From: an uncultured Roseovarius sp.
GTDB lineage: Bacteria > Pseudomonadota > Alphaproteobacteria > Rhodobacterales > Rhodobacteraceae
DNA: 64,000 nt
Assembly (NCBI GenBank): GCA_947503145.1
Contig: CANNCP010000007.1
Coordinates: forward strand, 124,001 to 188,000
Direction of reading: 5' to 3'
Below the pieces are notes generated by a model that saw only the letters and a list, made by a program, of their open reading frames with translations, did no database searches and had not been told where the DNA came from. Both the position numbers and the translations under genes were made by a program. Position 1 is the stretch's first letter, and each line of letters begins with the position of its first letter. Below are positions 29,138 through 38,494 of this stretch, piece by piece.

Positions 29138-30315
29138 CCGATGCGTTGGTCATAGGGGCCGGGCCCGCCGGTCTGATGGCCGCAGAAGCGATGGCAAGCG
29201 CGGGTTTGCGCGTCACCGTCGCCGAGGCCAGACCGTCGCCCGCGCGCAAGTTCCTGATGGCAGGCAAGTCGGGTCTGAACCTGACCAAGGCCGAGCCTGT
29301 CGAAGCCTTCCTGACTGCCTTGGGCACCGATGCCGCGCCTTTGGAGCCGATGCTGCGCGCCTTTGGCCCGGCAGAGGTTCAGGCCTGGGCCGAGGGGCTC
29401 GGACAGCCGCTCTTTACCGGATCGACGGGGCGGATCTTTCCCAAGGTGATGAAGGCATCCCCGCTCCTGCGTGCGTGGCTGACGCGGCTCGATGGGCTGG
29501 GCGTCACGCTGCGCCGGGGCTGGCGCTGGGAGGGGTGGGACGGCGCGGACGTGCTGATGCAGACACCCGATGGACCCATGCGCCTGACACCATCCGTGAC
29601 CGTGCTGGCCTGTGGCGGAGCAAGCTGGGCACGGCTCGGCTCTGACGGTGCGTGGGCCGCGTATCTGCCGGATCAGACTGCCCCGTTCCAACCCGCGAAC
29701 ATCGGATTCCGCGTCAACTGGTCAGATCATATGCACCCCCATCTGGGCCATGCGATCAAGGGCGTGGCGCTGCATGCCGGGGGCGCGGTGTCGCGCGGCG
29801 AATTTGTCCTGACCAGACATGGGATCGAAGGCGGTGGCATTTACGAAGTATCGCGACAGATGCGCGAAGGTGCGGCGTTGACCATTGATCTGATGCCGGA
29901 TGTTTCCGTGGACAGCATCCGCGAGCGGCTGGCCCGCCCGCGTGGCAAGGCGAGCCTTGGCAACCACCTGCGCAAGGCGTTGAAATTGCCGCCCGTGAAA
30001 CAGACATTGCTGATGGAATTCGCACGCCCCCTGCCCGACGATATCGCCCCGCTGGTCAAGGCGCTGCCGATCAACCATGCGGGCCCGATGCCGCTGGATC
30101 AGGCGATATCGACTACGGGCGGGCTACGCTGGGACGCGGTGGACCAGACGTTGATGTTGCACGCCAGGCCCGGCACCTTCGCAGCCGGAGAGATGCTGGA
30201 CTGGGAGGCCCCGACCGGGGGCTACCTGATCACCGCCTGCCTTGCCACCGGCCTATGGGCGGGGCAGCATGCCGCCCAATGGGCGACCGATCAGGAGGAG
30301 ACTACAGCGCGCTGA
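29134..30315 (+). CDS. TIGR03862-type flavoprotein (HI0933-like FAD/NAD(P)-dependent oxidoreductase)
   Basis: The 393-residue protein starts DALVIGAGPAGLMAAEAMAS, the FAD-binding dinucleotide fold. It contains ARKFLMAGKSGLNLTKAEP, the HI0933 family hallmark, and CGGASWARLGSDG. The C-terminus has STTGGLRWDAVD and GEMLDWEAPTGGYLI. The function of this family is not established. It starts by overlap with the microprotein stop, and its 3' end runs 25 bases past the end of the - strand GST pseudogene. Confidence 0.9.
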   Translation: MTDALVIGAGPAGLMAAEAMASAGLRVTVAEARPSPARKFLMAGKSGLNLTKAEPVEAFLTALGTDAAPLEPMLRAFGPAEVQAWAEGLGQPLFTGSTGRIFPKVMKASPLLRAWLTRLDGLGVTLRRGWRWEGWDGADVLMQTPDGPMRLTPSVTVLACGGASWARLGSDGAWAAYLPDQTAPFQPANIGFRVNWSDHMHPHLGHAIKGVALHAGGAVSRGEFVLTRHGIEGGGIYEVSRQMREGAALTIDLMPDVSVDSIRERLARPRGKASLGNHLRKALKLPPVKQTLLMEFARPLPDDIAPLVKALPINHAGPMPLDQAISTTGGLRWDAVDQTLMLHARPGTFAAGEMLDWEAPTGGYLITACLATGLWAGQHAAQWATDQEETTAR

Positions 30316-30713
30316 AATACCCCGCGCACCTCCATCCAGGCTTTGAACCCGGCCAGCTTCTCGTCCGGTTTAAAGTGTTCCGCGAAAAACCTGGCTCACA
30401 GCTTTTCGCAGAACGCAGCGATACATATGAGCGTTGCACGCATTCCGCCTTAACTGAGTGCCTCAGGTTTAAGGCGGAACGCTCTAGGGAGCTTCGCGAC
30501 CTCGGACCAGCGCAGGCAATGGGCCAGCAGCATATCGGAAATGGTCATCTCTGCCCCCATCAGGAACGGCCCTTGAGGCGCATCCGACAGGCGGGCGATG
30601 TTGCGGCTGTATTCCCATTTCATCGACACCTTGATGGCAGGGCTGCGGCGTTCTTCGGGCATCCTCAAAACGCTCAGGGCGCGGCTGGCGCGGGTTCCGA
30701 TCACTTCGTACAT
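30291..30713 (-). pseudogene. Glutathione S-transferase pseudogene with internal deletion, split by a repeat element
   Basis: Read on the - strand, the ATG at 30713 gives MYEVIGTRASRALSVL, the GST thioredoxin-fold start. It then jumps to MPEERRSPAIKVSMKWEYSR, NIARLSDAPQGPFLMGAEMT and ISDMLLAHCLRWSEVAKLP of the helical C-terminal domain, so about 90 central codons are missing. At 30486-30371 a 116-bp repeat interrupts the frame. Beyond it, KPDEKLAGFKAWMEVRGVFQ and RAV complete the GST C-terminus, ending at the TGA at 30291. Joining the two sides across the repeat restores a normal GST ending. Calls are by motif recall, but the two flanks fit together well. Confidence 0.75.
30371..30486. repeat. 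Full-length two-hairpin palindromic repeat (copy 4), inserted in GST pseudogene
   Basis: The element runs from TAAAGTGTTCCGC to GCGGAACGCTCTA, with imperfect terminal inverted repeats of about 13 bases and TA at each end. Inside, GTTCCGCGAAAA pairs with TTTTCGCAGAAC (hairpin 1) and ATTCCGCCTTAA pairs with TTAAGGCGGAA (hairpin 2). It aligns over its whole length with the copy at 46322-46437. Confidence 0.85.
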
Positions 30714-30805
30714 CGGGCAGGCTCCGGGTTGAATATTCCCCAAGCGGTGGCGCCACCCCACTTCGATTGCAATGCTGCGCGTTGCTGGCAATTACTGACT
30801 ATGAA

Positions 30806-31834
30806 TCAGCGTGCCGCGCCCATCATCGCAAGCCGGATCAATGCGCGCTCTACCAGCGCCATCTGCGGCGCGGTTTGCCCCGCAGAGCGCAGGTGCAGGT
30901 CGGTATCCGTCAACAACACCAGCGCCGATTCCAGCCGTGACGCCCCCCATTGCTGGGCCTGTCGGATCATCCGGTCGCGGCGCGGGCCAAAGACCGGCGG
31001 GCGCATTCGCGCGATGCCCTGCGACGGCCCGCCAGGATCGGAAGCAGCCGTGTAGAGTGTGCGAAAATGGCGCGTCGCAGTGATGCACAGGCTGACCGGC
31101 TGCACCCCCTGCGCACGCAGGCGTTTCATGATCGGGCCGATCTCGCCCGAGCGCGCTTCGGCCACGATATTGAGCACATCGTCAAGATCGGCCTCGGTCG
31201 ATGCAGGTCCGCAGACCGCCACATCCTCGGGGCTGACGGCTGCACCGTCGCCTATCTTGTAAAGTGACAATTTTTCAAGCGTCTGCCGAAAATCTCCGGG
31301 ATCAAGCGCCCGCGAGAGGGTGACCAGATCGACCATCGCTTCGGGTGTGACATCCCTCAGCCCCGCCTTGCCCAGCATCGCTTCGATCTCGCTGCGCGAG
31401 GGCGGATCGTCGTAGATCGCGGCGGCATAGGCATTACCATGCCCCTCGAACGCCTTGCGCAGCTTCGATGTCGGCTTGAGCGCGCCGGCCGTCACGACGA
31501 TCTGCGCATCGCCCGCCTGCCAGTCGGCCAGCGCGGCGAGGATCGGCGTGGCCAGCGCCTCGGTCGCGTCCTCGACAAAGGCGACGCGCGGACCGGGAAA
31601 GAACCCCTGCGCCTTGATCGCATCCAACAGACGGGCCGGGTCCTTGCGCAGATCGGCGGCGAGCATGCGCGCAAGGCGCATTTCCGTCTCGCCCTGAGGG
31701 CCGATAAGGGCCGCGATCACCTCTTGCCGCCGTAATGCCACGCGCATCGCGTCATTGCCGTAGATCAGCAGGCCGGTGCGCGCAGGCTCTGGCCGCGCGA
31801 AATAGCCCGACGCATCCCGCGGGCCCAGCTTCAT
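30806..31834 (-). CDS. holA: DNA polymerase III subunit delta
   Basis: HolA is the clamp-loader subunit that opens the beta sliding clamp. The 342-residue protein shows GLLIYGNDAMRVALRRQEVI near the start, RVAFVEDATEAL, the middle Rossmann-like domain with TSKLRKAFEGHG and LSLYKIGDGAAVS, and the C-terminal collar LALLTD-type region. I chose the ATG at 31834. It starts 13 bases after the lptE stop codon, so it is the last gene of leuS-lptE-holA, the usual order in alphaproteobacteria. Confidence 0.93.
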   Translation of the reverse strand: MKLGPRDASGYFARPEPARTGLLIYGNDAMRVALRRQEVIAALIGPQGETEMRLARMLAADLRKDPARLLDAIKAQGFFPGPRVAFVEDATEALATPILAALADWQAGDAQIVVTAGALKPTSKLRKAFEGHGNAYAAAIYDDPPSRSEIEAMLGKAGLRDVTPEAMVDLVTLSRALDPGDFRQTLEKLSLYKIGDGAAVSPEDVAVCGPASTEADLDDVLNIVAEARSGEIGPIMKRLRAQGVQPVSLCITATRHFRTLYTAASDPGGPSQGIARMRPPVFGPRRDRMIRQAQQWGASRLESALVLLTDTDLHLRSAGQTAPQMALVERALIRLAMMGAAR

Positions 31835-31847
31835 GTGGCCAGCCTCT

Positions 31848-32345
31848 TCATGTCGCGGGCAGCGGTGCGGCGACAACAAGCCGGGTGATCAACATGTCTG
31901 CCAGGATCGACATCAGCCGGGCGCGCGCGTCGCGCTCTGCCGCCTGCGTCGCAACGGTGGAGCCGGACGCCGAGTAGCCGGTAAAGTTGTTCACCTTGCC
32001 AGAGGCCACCACGGCGCCGGTCGCCAGATGACGCAGGGCATAAGTAATCTCGCCCAGCAGGTTAAAGCGCTGCGTCACGTCGTTGAGGTCAATGGCAATC
32101 GCTTCACTCTGGACCGTGATCGCGTAGGACAGCCCGTAGGTGGCCGGGCTGCCGCGCCCCAGCCGCTGTTCGATCTCGCGCACCAGCAGAAACGCATCGC
32201 GCGTCGTGGGCGCATCGGCCAGCACGGCATCTTGCAGCGCGGCACCGCCACCGTCCGGCCCATAGACCGGCGTGAAACCGCAGGCGCCAAGCGCGGTAAG
32301 GCTGCCGAGGCAGAAGAAGCGGCGGGTATGGCGTGTATTGATCAT
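31848..32345 (-). CDS. lptE: LPS-assembly lipoprotein LptE
   Basis: LptE plugs the LptD barrel in the outer membrane and helps insert lipopolysaccharide. The 165-residue protein has an N-terminal lipoprotein signal (RRFFCLGSLTALGAC) with the lipidated Cys22, then GFTPVYGPDG, the typical LptE start. The following ALRHLATGAVVASGKV and later AERDARARLMSILADML are family features. It lies between leuS and holA, which is the expected neighbourhood. Confidence 0.92.
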   Translation of the reverse strand: MINTRHTRRFFCLGSLTALGACGFTPVYGPDGGGAALQDAVLADAPTTRDAFLLVREIEQRLGRGSPATYGLSYAITVQSEAIAIDLNDVTQRFNLLGEITYALRHLATGAVVASGKVNNFTGYSASGSTVATQAAERDARARLMSILADMLITRLVVAAPLPAT

Positions 32346-32407
32346 TTCAGGAACATATCACCATTTGCGTTCATGCGCGCGAGTTGACGGCAAGAGCCGG
32401 GTCAGGA

Positions 32408-32490
32408 GCAGAAAAGAACGCCCACAACCTAACCCGTGTGGTGAGCGTTTCGGGTTCAAGTCGTGTCTCATCTGAACTCGAAACGCTTTA
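32408..32490. repeat. Variant two-part palindromic repeat (copy 5) abutting the leuS stop codon
   Basis: GAGCGTTTCGGGTTCAAGTC is followed by GTGTCTCATC and TGAACTCGAAACGCTTTA, a hairpin with arms GCGTTTCGGGTTCA and TGAACTCGAAACGC. The end CTTTA coincides with the leuS TAA (read TAAAGCG on the - strand). The left part (AACGCCCACAACCTAACCCG) aligns with the copy at 45354-45457. Confidence 0.8.
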
Positions 32491-35037
32491 GATCACCACA
32501 TTCACGATCCGTCCGGGGACAACGATCACCTTCTTCGGTTGCCCGCCCTCCAGCGCCTTTTGCACAGCATCAAGCGCCAGCGCAATTTTTTCAACCTCTT
32601 CCTTGGTCGCGTCTTGCGCCACCTCGATTTCGCCGCGCCGTTTGCCGTTAATCTGGACCGGCAGCGTGATGGTGTCGTCGATCAACATCGCGGCATCGGC
32701 TACCGGCCAGGGCGCGGTCACGATCAGGCCGGTGCCGCCCAGCATCTGCCACAGTTCTTCGGACAAATGCGGCGTCATCGGTGACATGAGCTGCGCCAGC
32801 ACCGTGGCTGCCTGACGTTTGGCAGCCGCGCCTGCGGTGGATTTCGACAGGGTATTGGTAAAGGCATAGAGCCGCGCGACGGCGGCGTTGAAGCCAAAGC
32901 TCTCGACCCCGCCGGTCACATCATGGATCGCTCTGTGCATCTCGCGCAAGAGCGCCTCATCCGCCTCTGGCGAGGCATCTTTGGCTATGTCGTCGACGAT
33001 CTCGGACACGATCCGGTAAACCCGCGCGAGGTGTTTGTACGCGGCCTCGGCACCTGCTGCGGTCCATTCCACGTCGCGCTCGGGCGGGCTGTCGGACAGC
33101 ACGAACCAGCGCGCGGTATCGGCTCCGTAGGCCGAGATGATCCGCTCCGGGTCCACCACGTTCTTCTTGGATTTGGACATCTTGGCAGATGGCACGATGC
33201 TGACCTCGGTGCCATCGTTCAGCCTGCCATCAGTCACCTCTTCGGGGAGGTGATAGACCGGGCGACCCTTCGCGTCGCGGGTCTGGTAAATCTCGTGCGT
33301 GACCATCCCTTGGGTAAAAAGCGCGTTGAATGGTTCGATCGCGGATTTCGGCAGATGCCCGGTGATGTGCATCGCACGCGCAAAGAAGCGTGAATAGAGC
33401 AGGTGCAGAATCGCGTGCTCGATCCCGCCGATATACTGATCGACATTCATCCAGTAGGCGGCGTCTTCGGCATCTGTCGGCGTCGGCGCATGCGGAGACG
33501 TGAAGCGCGCATAATACCACGAGCTGTCCACGAACGTATCCATCGTGTCGGACTCGCGCAGCGCGGCACCGCCACAGGACGGGCACGACGTCTGCCGCCA
33601 GGTCGGATGGCGATCCAGCGGATTGCCCGGCACATCAAAGCTGACATCATCGGGCAGCCGCACAGGCAGGTTTTCCTTGGCCTCTGGCACCACGCCGCAG
33701 GTCGCGCAATGCACCACCGGAATCGGACAACCCCAATAGCGCTGACGCGAAAGCCCCCAGTCGCGCAGGCGGTACTTGGTCACCCCCTGGCCCACGCCCT
33801 GGCTTTCGCAGAACGCAATGGCAGCGTCGACAGCATCGTTTCCGGTCTGATGCGCTGCACCGGCAAAGCCACGATTATAATAGACTTCTTCGGTCTTGGA
33901 CGGCACGAACGCCTCGGTCAGTTCGTCGACGCTGTCTTGGGACGGCAGATAGGTCGAGATGATCGGCAGGCCGTATTTCGTCGCAAAGTCGAAATCACGT
34001 TGATCATGTGCCGGGCAGCCAAAGATCGCGCCGGTGCCGTAATCCATCAAGATGAAATTGGCCACGTAAACCGGCAATTCCCACGATGTATCAAAAGGAT
34101 GGCGCACGCGCAGTCCGGTGTCATAGCCGAGTTTCTCGGCTGTCTCCAGCGCTTCGGCGGTGGTTCCGCCCTTGCGGCATTCGGCGTTGAACTCCGCCAG
34201 CGCATCGTCGTCCTTTTCCAGCTGTCGGGCCAGCGGGTGATCAGGCGAAACCCCGATAAAGCTGGCCCCCATGAGCGTATCGGGCCGCGTGGTATAGACC
34301 TCTACCCGGTCGTGGCCTTCGAGACCGTCCACCATTGAAAACGAAAATTGCAGCCCGCGCGATTTGCCGATCCAGTTCTCCTGCATCAGCCGCACCTTGG
34401 CGGGCCAGTTGTCGAGCGTATCAAGCGCCTCCAGCAACTCTTCGGCCATGTCGGATATCTTGAAGAACCACTGCGTCAGCTCGCGCCGCTCGACCTCGGC
34501 ACCAGAGCGCCAACCCTTGCCGTCGATCACCTGCTCGTTGGCCAGCACGGTCATGTCGACCGGGTCCCAGTTCACGACCGCGTTCTTGCGGTAGACAAGC
34601 CCGGCTTCGAGCATGTCGAGGAAAAGCGCCTGTTGCTGGCTGTAGTATTCCGGGTCGCATGTCGCGAATTCCCGGCTCCAGTCAATGCTGAGGCCCAGCG
34701 GCTTCATCTGGCCGCGCATGTCGGCGATGTTCTGATAGGTCCAATCCTTGGGGTGGCCACCGCTGGCCATCGCCGCGTTTTCGGCGGGCATCCCGAAAGC
34801 GTCCCAGCCCATCGGATGCAGCACGTTATGGCCGGTCGCCAGCTTGTGCCGCGCGATCACGTCACCCATCGTGTAGTTGCGCACATGCCCCATGTGGATA
34901 CGGCCCGACGGATAGGGGAACATTTCAAGCACGTAATATTTCGGCTTGTCGTCCGAGCGTACGGCCCGAAAGACCGAAGCCTGTTCCCAGGCGTCCTGCC
35001 ATCTGGCTTCGATTTCGGCGGCTGAATAGCGCGACAT
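32488..35037 (-). CDS. leuS: Leucyl-tRNA synthetase
   Basis: LeuS charges tRNA-Leu. The 849-residue protein has the HIGH-type motif in [19 protein letters not shown] near residue 45, the CP1 editing domain (about 230-430), the zinc-type CxxC pairs ([21 protein letters not shown]) and [14 protein letters not shown] with KMSKS. The ATG at 35037 has AGGGG upstream and is preferred to in-frame codons further up. The stop codon is the first base triplet of a repeat copy. Confidence 0.98.
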   Translation of the reverse strand: MSRYSAAEIEARWQDAWEQASVFRAVRSDDKPKYYVLEMFPYPSGRIHMGHVRNYTMGDVIARHKLATGHNVLHPMGWDAFGMPAENAAMASGGHPKDWTYQNIADMRGQMKPLGLSIDWSREFATCDPEYYSQQQALFLDMLEAGLVYRKNAVVNWDPVDMTVLANEQVIDGKGWRSGAEVERRELTQWFFKISDMAEELLEALDTLDNWPAKVRLMQENWIGKSRGLQFSFSMVDGLEGHDRVEVYTTRPDTLMGASFIGVSPDHPLARQLEKDDDALAEFNAECRKGGTTAEALETAEKLGYDTGLRVRHPFDTSWELPVYVANFILMDYGTGAIFGCPAHDQRDFDFATKYGLPIISTYLPSQDSVDELTEAFVPSKTEEVYYNRGFAGAAHQTGNDAVDAAIAFCESQGVGQGVTKYRLRDWGLSRQRYWGCPIPVVHCATCGVVPEAKENLPVRLPDDVSFDVPGNPLDRHPTWRQTSCPSCGGAALRESDTMDTFVDSSWYYARFTSPHAPTPTDAEDAAYWMNVDQYIGGIEHAILHLLYSRFFARAMHITGHLPKSAIEPFNALFTQGMVTHEIYQTRDAKGRPVYHLPEEVTDGRLNDGTEVSIVPSAKMSKSKKNVVDPERIISAYGADTARWFVLSDSPPERDVEWTAAGAEAAYKHLARVYRIVSEIVDDIAKDASPEADEALLREMHRAIHDVTGGVESFGFNAAVARLYAFTNTLSKSTAGAAAKRQAATVLAQLMSPMTPHLSEELWQMLGGTGLIVTAPWPVADAAMLIDDTITLPVQINGKRRGEIEVAQDATKEEVEKIALALDAVQKALEGGQPKKVIVVPGRIVNVVI

Positions 35038-35223
35038 GGGCGGCGCCCCTTTTGGTCTGAATGCGTCGATAGCGGTGATATGCCGGGCGACGCGCAGGGT
35101 CCAGAGGCAGGTGAAATTTTGCGCAAATGGCAACTGCGCCCATTACGCTATGAGCCGCTGCACTATGCAGCCCGACCTGCCCTGCCTATAACAGAAAAAA
35201 CGGGCATCAAGCAGTGCAGGCAC

Positions 35224-36474
35224 ATGAAAATCCTCTTTATTCACCAGAACTTCCCCGGTCAGTACAAGCATCTGGCCCCGACACTGGCGCAGGCCGGCCA
35301 CGAGTGCCTGGCCTTGACGCTGCGTGTGAAGGAACCGACGACGTGGAAAGGCGTCGAGATCCGCCCCTACACCCTGCCCAAGCGCGCCGGGCAGAATCTG
35401 CATCCCTGGCTGGTCGATCTCGATACCAAGGTGACGCGCGGCGAAGCCTGCTACCACGCCGCCCGTACCCTGCGCGATCAGGGATACAGCCCCGACATCA
35501 TTCTCGCGCATCCTGGCTGGGGCGAAGCGATGTTCCTGCGCGACCTGTGGCCGCGCGCGCGAATGGGCCTTTATTGTGAACTCTACCACGAGCCGGGCTA
35601 TCCGCATCTGGACTTCGACCCGGAATTTCCATCGCGTGACCCGGATTTGCAGCCGCTACGCATCCGGCTGAAGAACCTCAACAATCACCTGCATTTCCCG
35701 CTGGCCGAAGCAGGGATCAGCCCGACACGATTTCAGGCCGATACCTTTCCGGCTGAATTTCGCGACCGGATCACGATCTGCCATGACGGGATCGACACCG
35801 CACAGTCACGCCCGGACCCGAATGTCCGGATATGGATGAAAGGGTATCCTGAACTCAGCCGCAACGACGAGATCATCACTTTCGTCAATCGCAATCTCGA
35901 ACCTTACCGCGGTTATCATATCTTCATGCGGGCGCTGCCGCGCCTGCTGCGCGAACGCCCCAAGGCGCGCATCATCATCATCGGCGGTGACGAGGTCAGT
36001 TACGGTGCCCGCCCACCCGATGACAAAACCTGGAAGCAGATTTTCCGCGACGAGGTAACGGACCAGATCAGCACCGAAGACTGGAAGCGGGTGCATTTCC
36101 TGGGCCGCATTCCGCACGGCGATTTCACCCGCATCCTGCAACTCAGCCGCGTGCATGTCTACCTGACCTACCCTTTCGTGCTCAGCTGGAGCCTGATGGA
36201 GGCGATGGCCTGCGGGGCGGCCATCGTCGCCAGCGACACCGCGCCCGTACGTGAGGTCATTACTGATGATGAAACCGGTCGCATGGTCGATTTCTTTGAT
36301 GGCCTGACACTAGTGGACGAAATCTGCGAGCTTCTGGACGACGCAGAGGCCCGCAGCCGTCTGGGGCGCAACGCGCGAGCGCTGATGCAATCGCAATACG
36401 ATCTGGAAACGATCTGCCTGCCACGTCAGATCAAGTGGGTGACGAACCTGATGGATGTACCGCTGGTGGTATGA
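35224..36474 (+). CDS. Glycosyltransferase family 4 protein
   Basis: The 416-residue protein starts MKILFIHQNFPGQYKHLAP, a common start of this GT4 subgroup. It has a middle block NRNLEPYRGYHIFMRALPRL with the GT4 C-terminal lobe EVSYGARPPDDKTW, VHFLGRIPHGDF and SWSLMEAMACGAAIVASDTA, which has the E-x7-E donor-binding pattern (SLMEAMA and VREVITD). It uses a nucleotide-activated sugar in the cytoplasm; acceptor unknown. The start at 35224 matches the family N-terminus. It is divergent from leuS and its stop overlaps the next small frame. Confidence 0.9.
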   Translation: MKILFIHQNFPGQYKHLAPTLAQAGHECLALTLRVKEPTTWKGVEIRPYTLPKRAGQNLHPWLVDLDTKVTRGEACYHAARTLRDQGYSPDIILAHPGWGEAMFLRDLWPRARMGLYCELYHEPGYPHLDFDPEFPSRDPDLQPLRIRLKNLNNHLHFPLAEAGISPTRFQADTFPAEFRDRITICHDGIDTAQSRPDPNVRIWMKGYPELSRNDEIITFVNRNLEPYRGYHIFMRALPRLLRERPKARIIIIGGDEVSYGARPPDDKTWKQIFRDEVTDQISTEDWKRVHFLGRIPHGDFTRILQLSRVHVYLTYPFVLSWSLMEAMACGAAIVASDTAPVREVITDDETGRMVDFFDGLTLVDEICELLDDAEARSRLGRNARALMQSQYDLETICLPRQIKWVTNLMDVPLVV

Positions 36475-36800
36475 TCGCCGGCGCGCCCGCAACAGACAGT
36501 GCCAAGGCTGCAGCACGGCAAGAGATTCGCGCAGCCGGCCCCGAATCACAACCGGCCGAGCCAAAATCCGGAGCACGACGCATGAACCAGTCCAATTCCC
36601 TCTTCATTCAGAGCCACGGCTGCGGCCACGGACACTGCATGAACAGGTGCTGGATCGCCTGCCGGTGTCGCCGACGAAGAGAGAATAGAGCGCGGGTAGT
36701 CAAAGCGTTTCGCGAAGAACCTGGCTCACGGCTTCTTGCGAAACACGCACGACATACAAGCGTTGCGCGCGTTTCACTTTTATCTGATGTCTCAGATTAA
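36471..36800 (+). CDS. Uncertain small protein (109 aa) whose C-terminus lies in a repeat
   Basis: An ATG at 36471 overlaps the stop of the GT4 gene (ATGA), so translation could be coupled. The frame runs 109 codons to 36800. The N-terminal part is Ala-rich; the middle has GCGHGHCMNRCWIACRCRRRR, rich in Cys, His and Arg. About the last third, from 36701, is encoded by the repeat at 36701-36815, so the original end has been replaced. I know no homologue. It could be a decayed gene or a chance frame. Confidence 0.35.
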   Translation: MIAGAPATDSAKAAARQEIRAAGPESQPAEPKSGARRMNQSNSLFIQSHGCGHGHCMNRCWIACRCRRRRENRARVVKAFREEPGSRLLAKHARHTSVARVSLLSDVSD

Positions 36801-36815
36801 AGGCGAAACGCCTTA
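36701..36815. repeat. Full-length two-hairpin palindromic repeat (copy 6) abutting a stop codon
   Basis: It runs from CAAAGCGTTTCGCG to AAGGCGAAACGCCTTA, with hairpin 1 TTTCGCGAAGAA...TTCTTGCGAAA and hairpin 2 GTTTCACTTTTATCTGA/TCAGATTAAAGGCGAAAC. The TTA at 36813-36815 is the TAA stop of the DUF3576 gene on the - strand. Confidence 0.85.
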
Positions 36816-37313
36816 GTACCTGCCAGCCTGAATGCGCAATTGGCGCGCGCGCGACAGGATCGCATCCTCGACCGCGCGCTGGGTGCCTGCCGCAACCGGG
36901 CTGCCACCCCTGGATTGCAGCGCCACGTTGAGCGACCGCGCATCAAGCGCCGGGTCACTGATCAGGATCGTTGCGCGGTAGGCACGCCCACCGCCCGGCG
37001 GGATACCGTAGCCGGTAGAGATCACGCCGGTAAATGGATCAGCGGACTGTACCGGCAGAAAATCAAGCACATCCAGCGAGGCGGTCCAGAGAAAACGGTT
37101 CACCTTGACGCCCGATTTGTCGCCGCGGAACGCGTCGAAAATACTGGTGCCGCTGGTTATGCCCTTGCGCTTCATTTCAGGAGTAAGGCGTTCCTTGCGG
37201 GTATCGGAAGACTCACCTGGCGACTGATTGCCGCAGCCAGCGACGATGGCGACGCAGGCCAGCACAGTAAGAGCGCGCTTTGCAGAAGAAAAGATCATAC
37301 CACCGTCCGACAT
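36813..37313 (-). CDS. DUF3576 domain-containing lipoprotein
   Basis: The 166-residue protein has a lipoprotein signal (KRALTVLACVAIVAGCG, lipidated Cys near residue 27). The conserved block after residue 60 (GVKVNRFLWTASLDVLDFLP, DPFTGVISTGYGIPPGG) is the DUF3576 pattern of alphaproteobacteria. The ATG at 37313 has GAGGAGGGG 7 bases upstream. The stop codon lies in the repeat edge. It is divergent from yggS. Envelope location is inferred; the function is unknown. Confidence 0.88.
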   Translation of the reverse strand: MSDGGMIFSSAKRALTVLACVAIVAGCGNQSPGESSDTRKERLTPEMKRKGITSGTSIFDAFRGDKSGVKVNRFLWTASLDVLDFLPVQSADPFTGVISTGYGIPPGGGRAYRATILISDPALDARSLNVALQSRGGSPVAAGTQRAVEDAILSRARQLRIQAGRY

Positions 37314-37463
37314 TAATTGCCCCTCCTCTACTATCCAAGCTGCGCCATCGGAGCAAGCGCTTTAGCTTTGTACGTGCGAGGATACCCATTCACGGTTTGC
37401 ATCCGGCCCCGTGCCTGATTTATCTGTGTTCCAGTCCCCCAGTGCCAATCGGAGATACAAGCC

Positions 37464-38117
37464 ATGAGCCTTGACGATATTACTGCCCGCATCCGTGCCG
37501 CAGCCAAGAACGCCGATCGGCCCGTGGATTCCGTGACGCTGATTGCGGTGTCAAAGGTGCAGCCAGACGCGCGCGTGGCGGCGGTTCTGGACGCCGGCCA
37601 CAGATGTTTTGGCGAAAACCGCGTGCAGGAAGCTGCTGGCAAATGGCCCGGATTTCGTGAGATTTACAAGGGGATTGACCTGCATCTGATCGGCCCACTC
37701 CAGAGCAACAAGGTGCGCCAGGCGATGGAGTTGTTTCAGTCGATCCATTCGGTGGACCGGCCCAAGCTGGCCCGTGCAATTGCCCGCGTCGCGCAGGAGG
37801 AAGGGCATTGCCCGGATCTGTTCATCCAGGTCAATACCGGCGAAGAGGATCAAAAGGCAGGTGTCCTGCCCGCAGACACGGATTCATTCATCGCCGAATG
37901 TCGTGATCTTGATCTGCCGCTCAAGGGACTGATGTGCATTCCGCCCGTGGACGAAGAGCCAAGTCTGCATTTTGCGTTGCTGGCCAAAATCGCGGCACGC
38001 AACGGACTGAGCGGGCTGTCGATGGGCATGAGCAGTGATTTTGAAAGTGCCATCGCACATGGTGCCACACATGTGCGAGTCGGCAGTGCAATCTTTGGTG
38101 CGCGCCAAGCGGGCTGA
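37464..38117 (+). CDS. YggS family pyridoxal phosphate-binding protein
   Basis: The 217-residue protein has VTLIAVSKVQPDARVA with the PLP lysine (Lys31), FGENRVQEAAGKW, LHLIGPLQSNKVRQAM, VNTGEEDQKAGV and the late LSMGMSSDFESAIAHGATHV with VRVGSAIFG. These proteins buffer pyridoxal 5'-phosphate and influence amino acid pools; they have no known catalytic activity. Length is normal. A hairpin at its 3' end separates it from the convergent H-NS-like gene. Confidence 0.95.
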   Translation: MSLDDITARIRAAAKNADRPVDSVTLIAVSKVQPDARVAAVLDAGHRCFGENRVQEAAGKWPGFREIYKGIDLHLIGPLQSNKVRQAMELFQSIHSVDRPKLARAIARVAQEEGHCPDLFIQVNTGEEDQKAGVLPADTDSFIAECRDLDLPLKGLMCIPPVDEEPSLHFALLAKIAARNGLSGLSMGMSSDFESAIAHGATHVRVGSAIFGARQAG

Positions 38118-38133
38118 GGGAGCGCCTCAGCCC
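38111..38133. terminator. Hairpin between convergent yggS-like and hvrA-like genes
   Basis: GGGCTGAGG and CCTCAGCCC form a perfect 9-base stem that contains the yggS-type stop codon. There is no U-tract, so it is a structural stop or partial terminator rather than a canonical one. Confidence 0.45.
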
Positions 38134-38140
38134 AAAGACG

Positions 38141-38494
38141 TCAGGACTTGATTGCGAATGTTTCGATCGGTTTACCCGATGCGACGGCCTCTTTGAGCCA
38201 GTTCGGCTGACGGCCACGACCGCTCCAGGTCTGACTGGGATTTTCGGGATTGCGGTATTTCGGTGCGACGGGCTTGCGCGGTTTCGCTGGTTTTGCAGCT
38301 GTTGTTTTTTCGCCTGACTTCGCATTTCCCAGAAGTTCGCCCAGCGAATATCCCAGTTGTTTTGCTTTCACTTCGAGTGCAGACAATGCCTCTTTGCGCT
38401 CGCGTTTCTGGCGCGAGGCAATGGCACGTGCAACTCTTTTTTCAAGCGCGCGAAGCTCCGTCATATTCATTTTTTTCAGATCAATCTGAGACAT
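38141..38494 (-). CDS. H-NS family nucleoid-associated protein (HvrA-like)
   Basis: The 117-residue protein has an N-terminal helical oligomerisation region (LKKMNMTELRALEKRVARAI, about 7-50). The H-NS DNA-binding motif YRNPENPSQTWSGRGRQPNW (about 79-98) contains the TWSGRGRQP core that enters the DNA minor groove at AT-rich sites. Rhodobacterales homologues (HvrA/Spb) repress or tune photosynthesis and other genes. The ATG at 38494 has AGGA at about 8 bases; a longer in-frame start is less likely. It is followed on its upstream side by a long AT-rich region. Confidence 0.9.
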   Translation of the reverse strand: MSQIDLKKMNMTELRALEKRVARAIASRQKRERKEALSALEVKAKQLGYSLGELLGNAKSGEKTTAAKPAKPRKPVAPKYRNPENPSQTWSGRGRQPNWLKEAVASGKPIETFAIKS

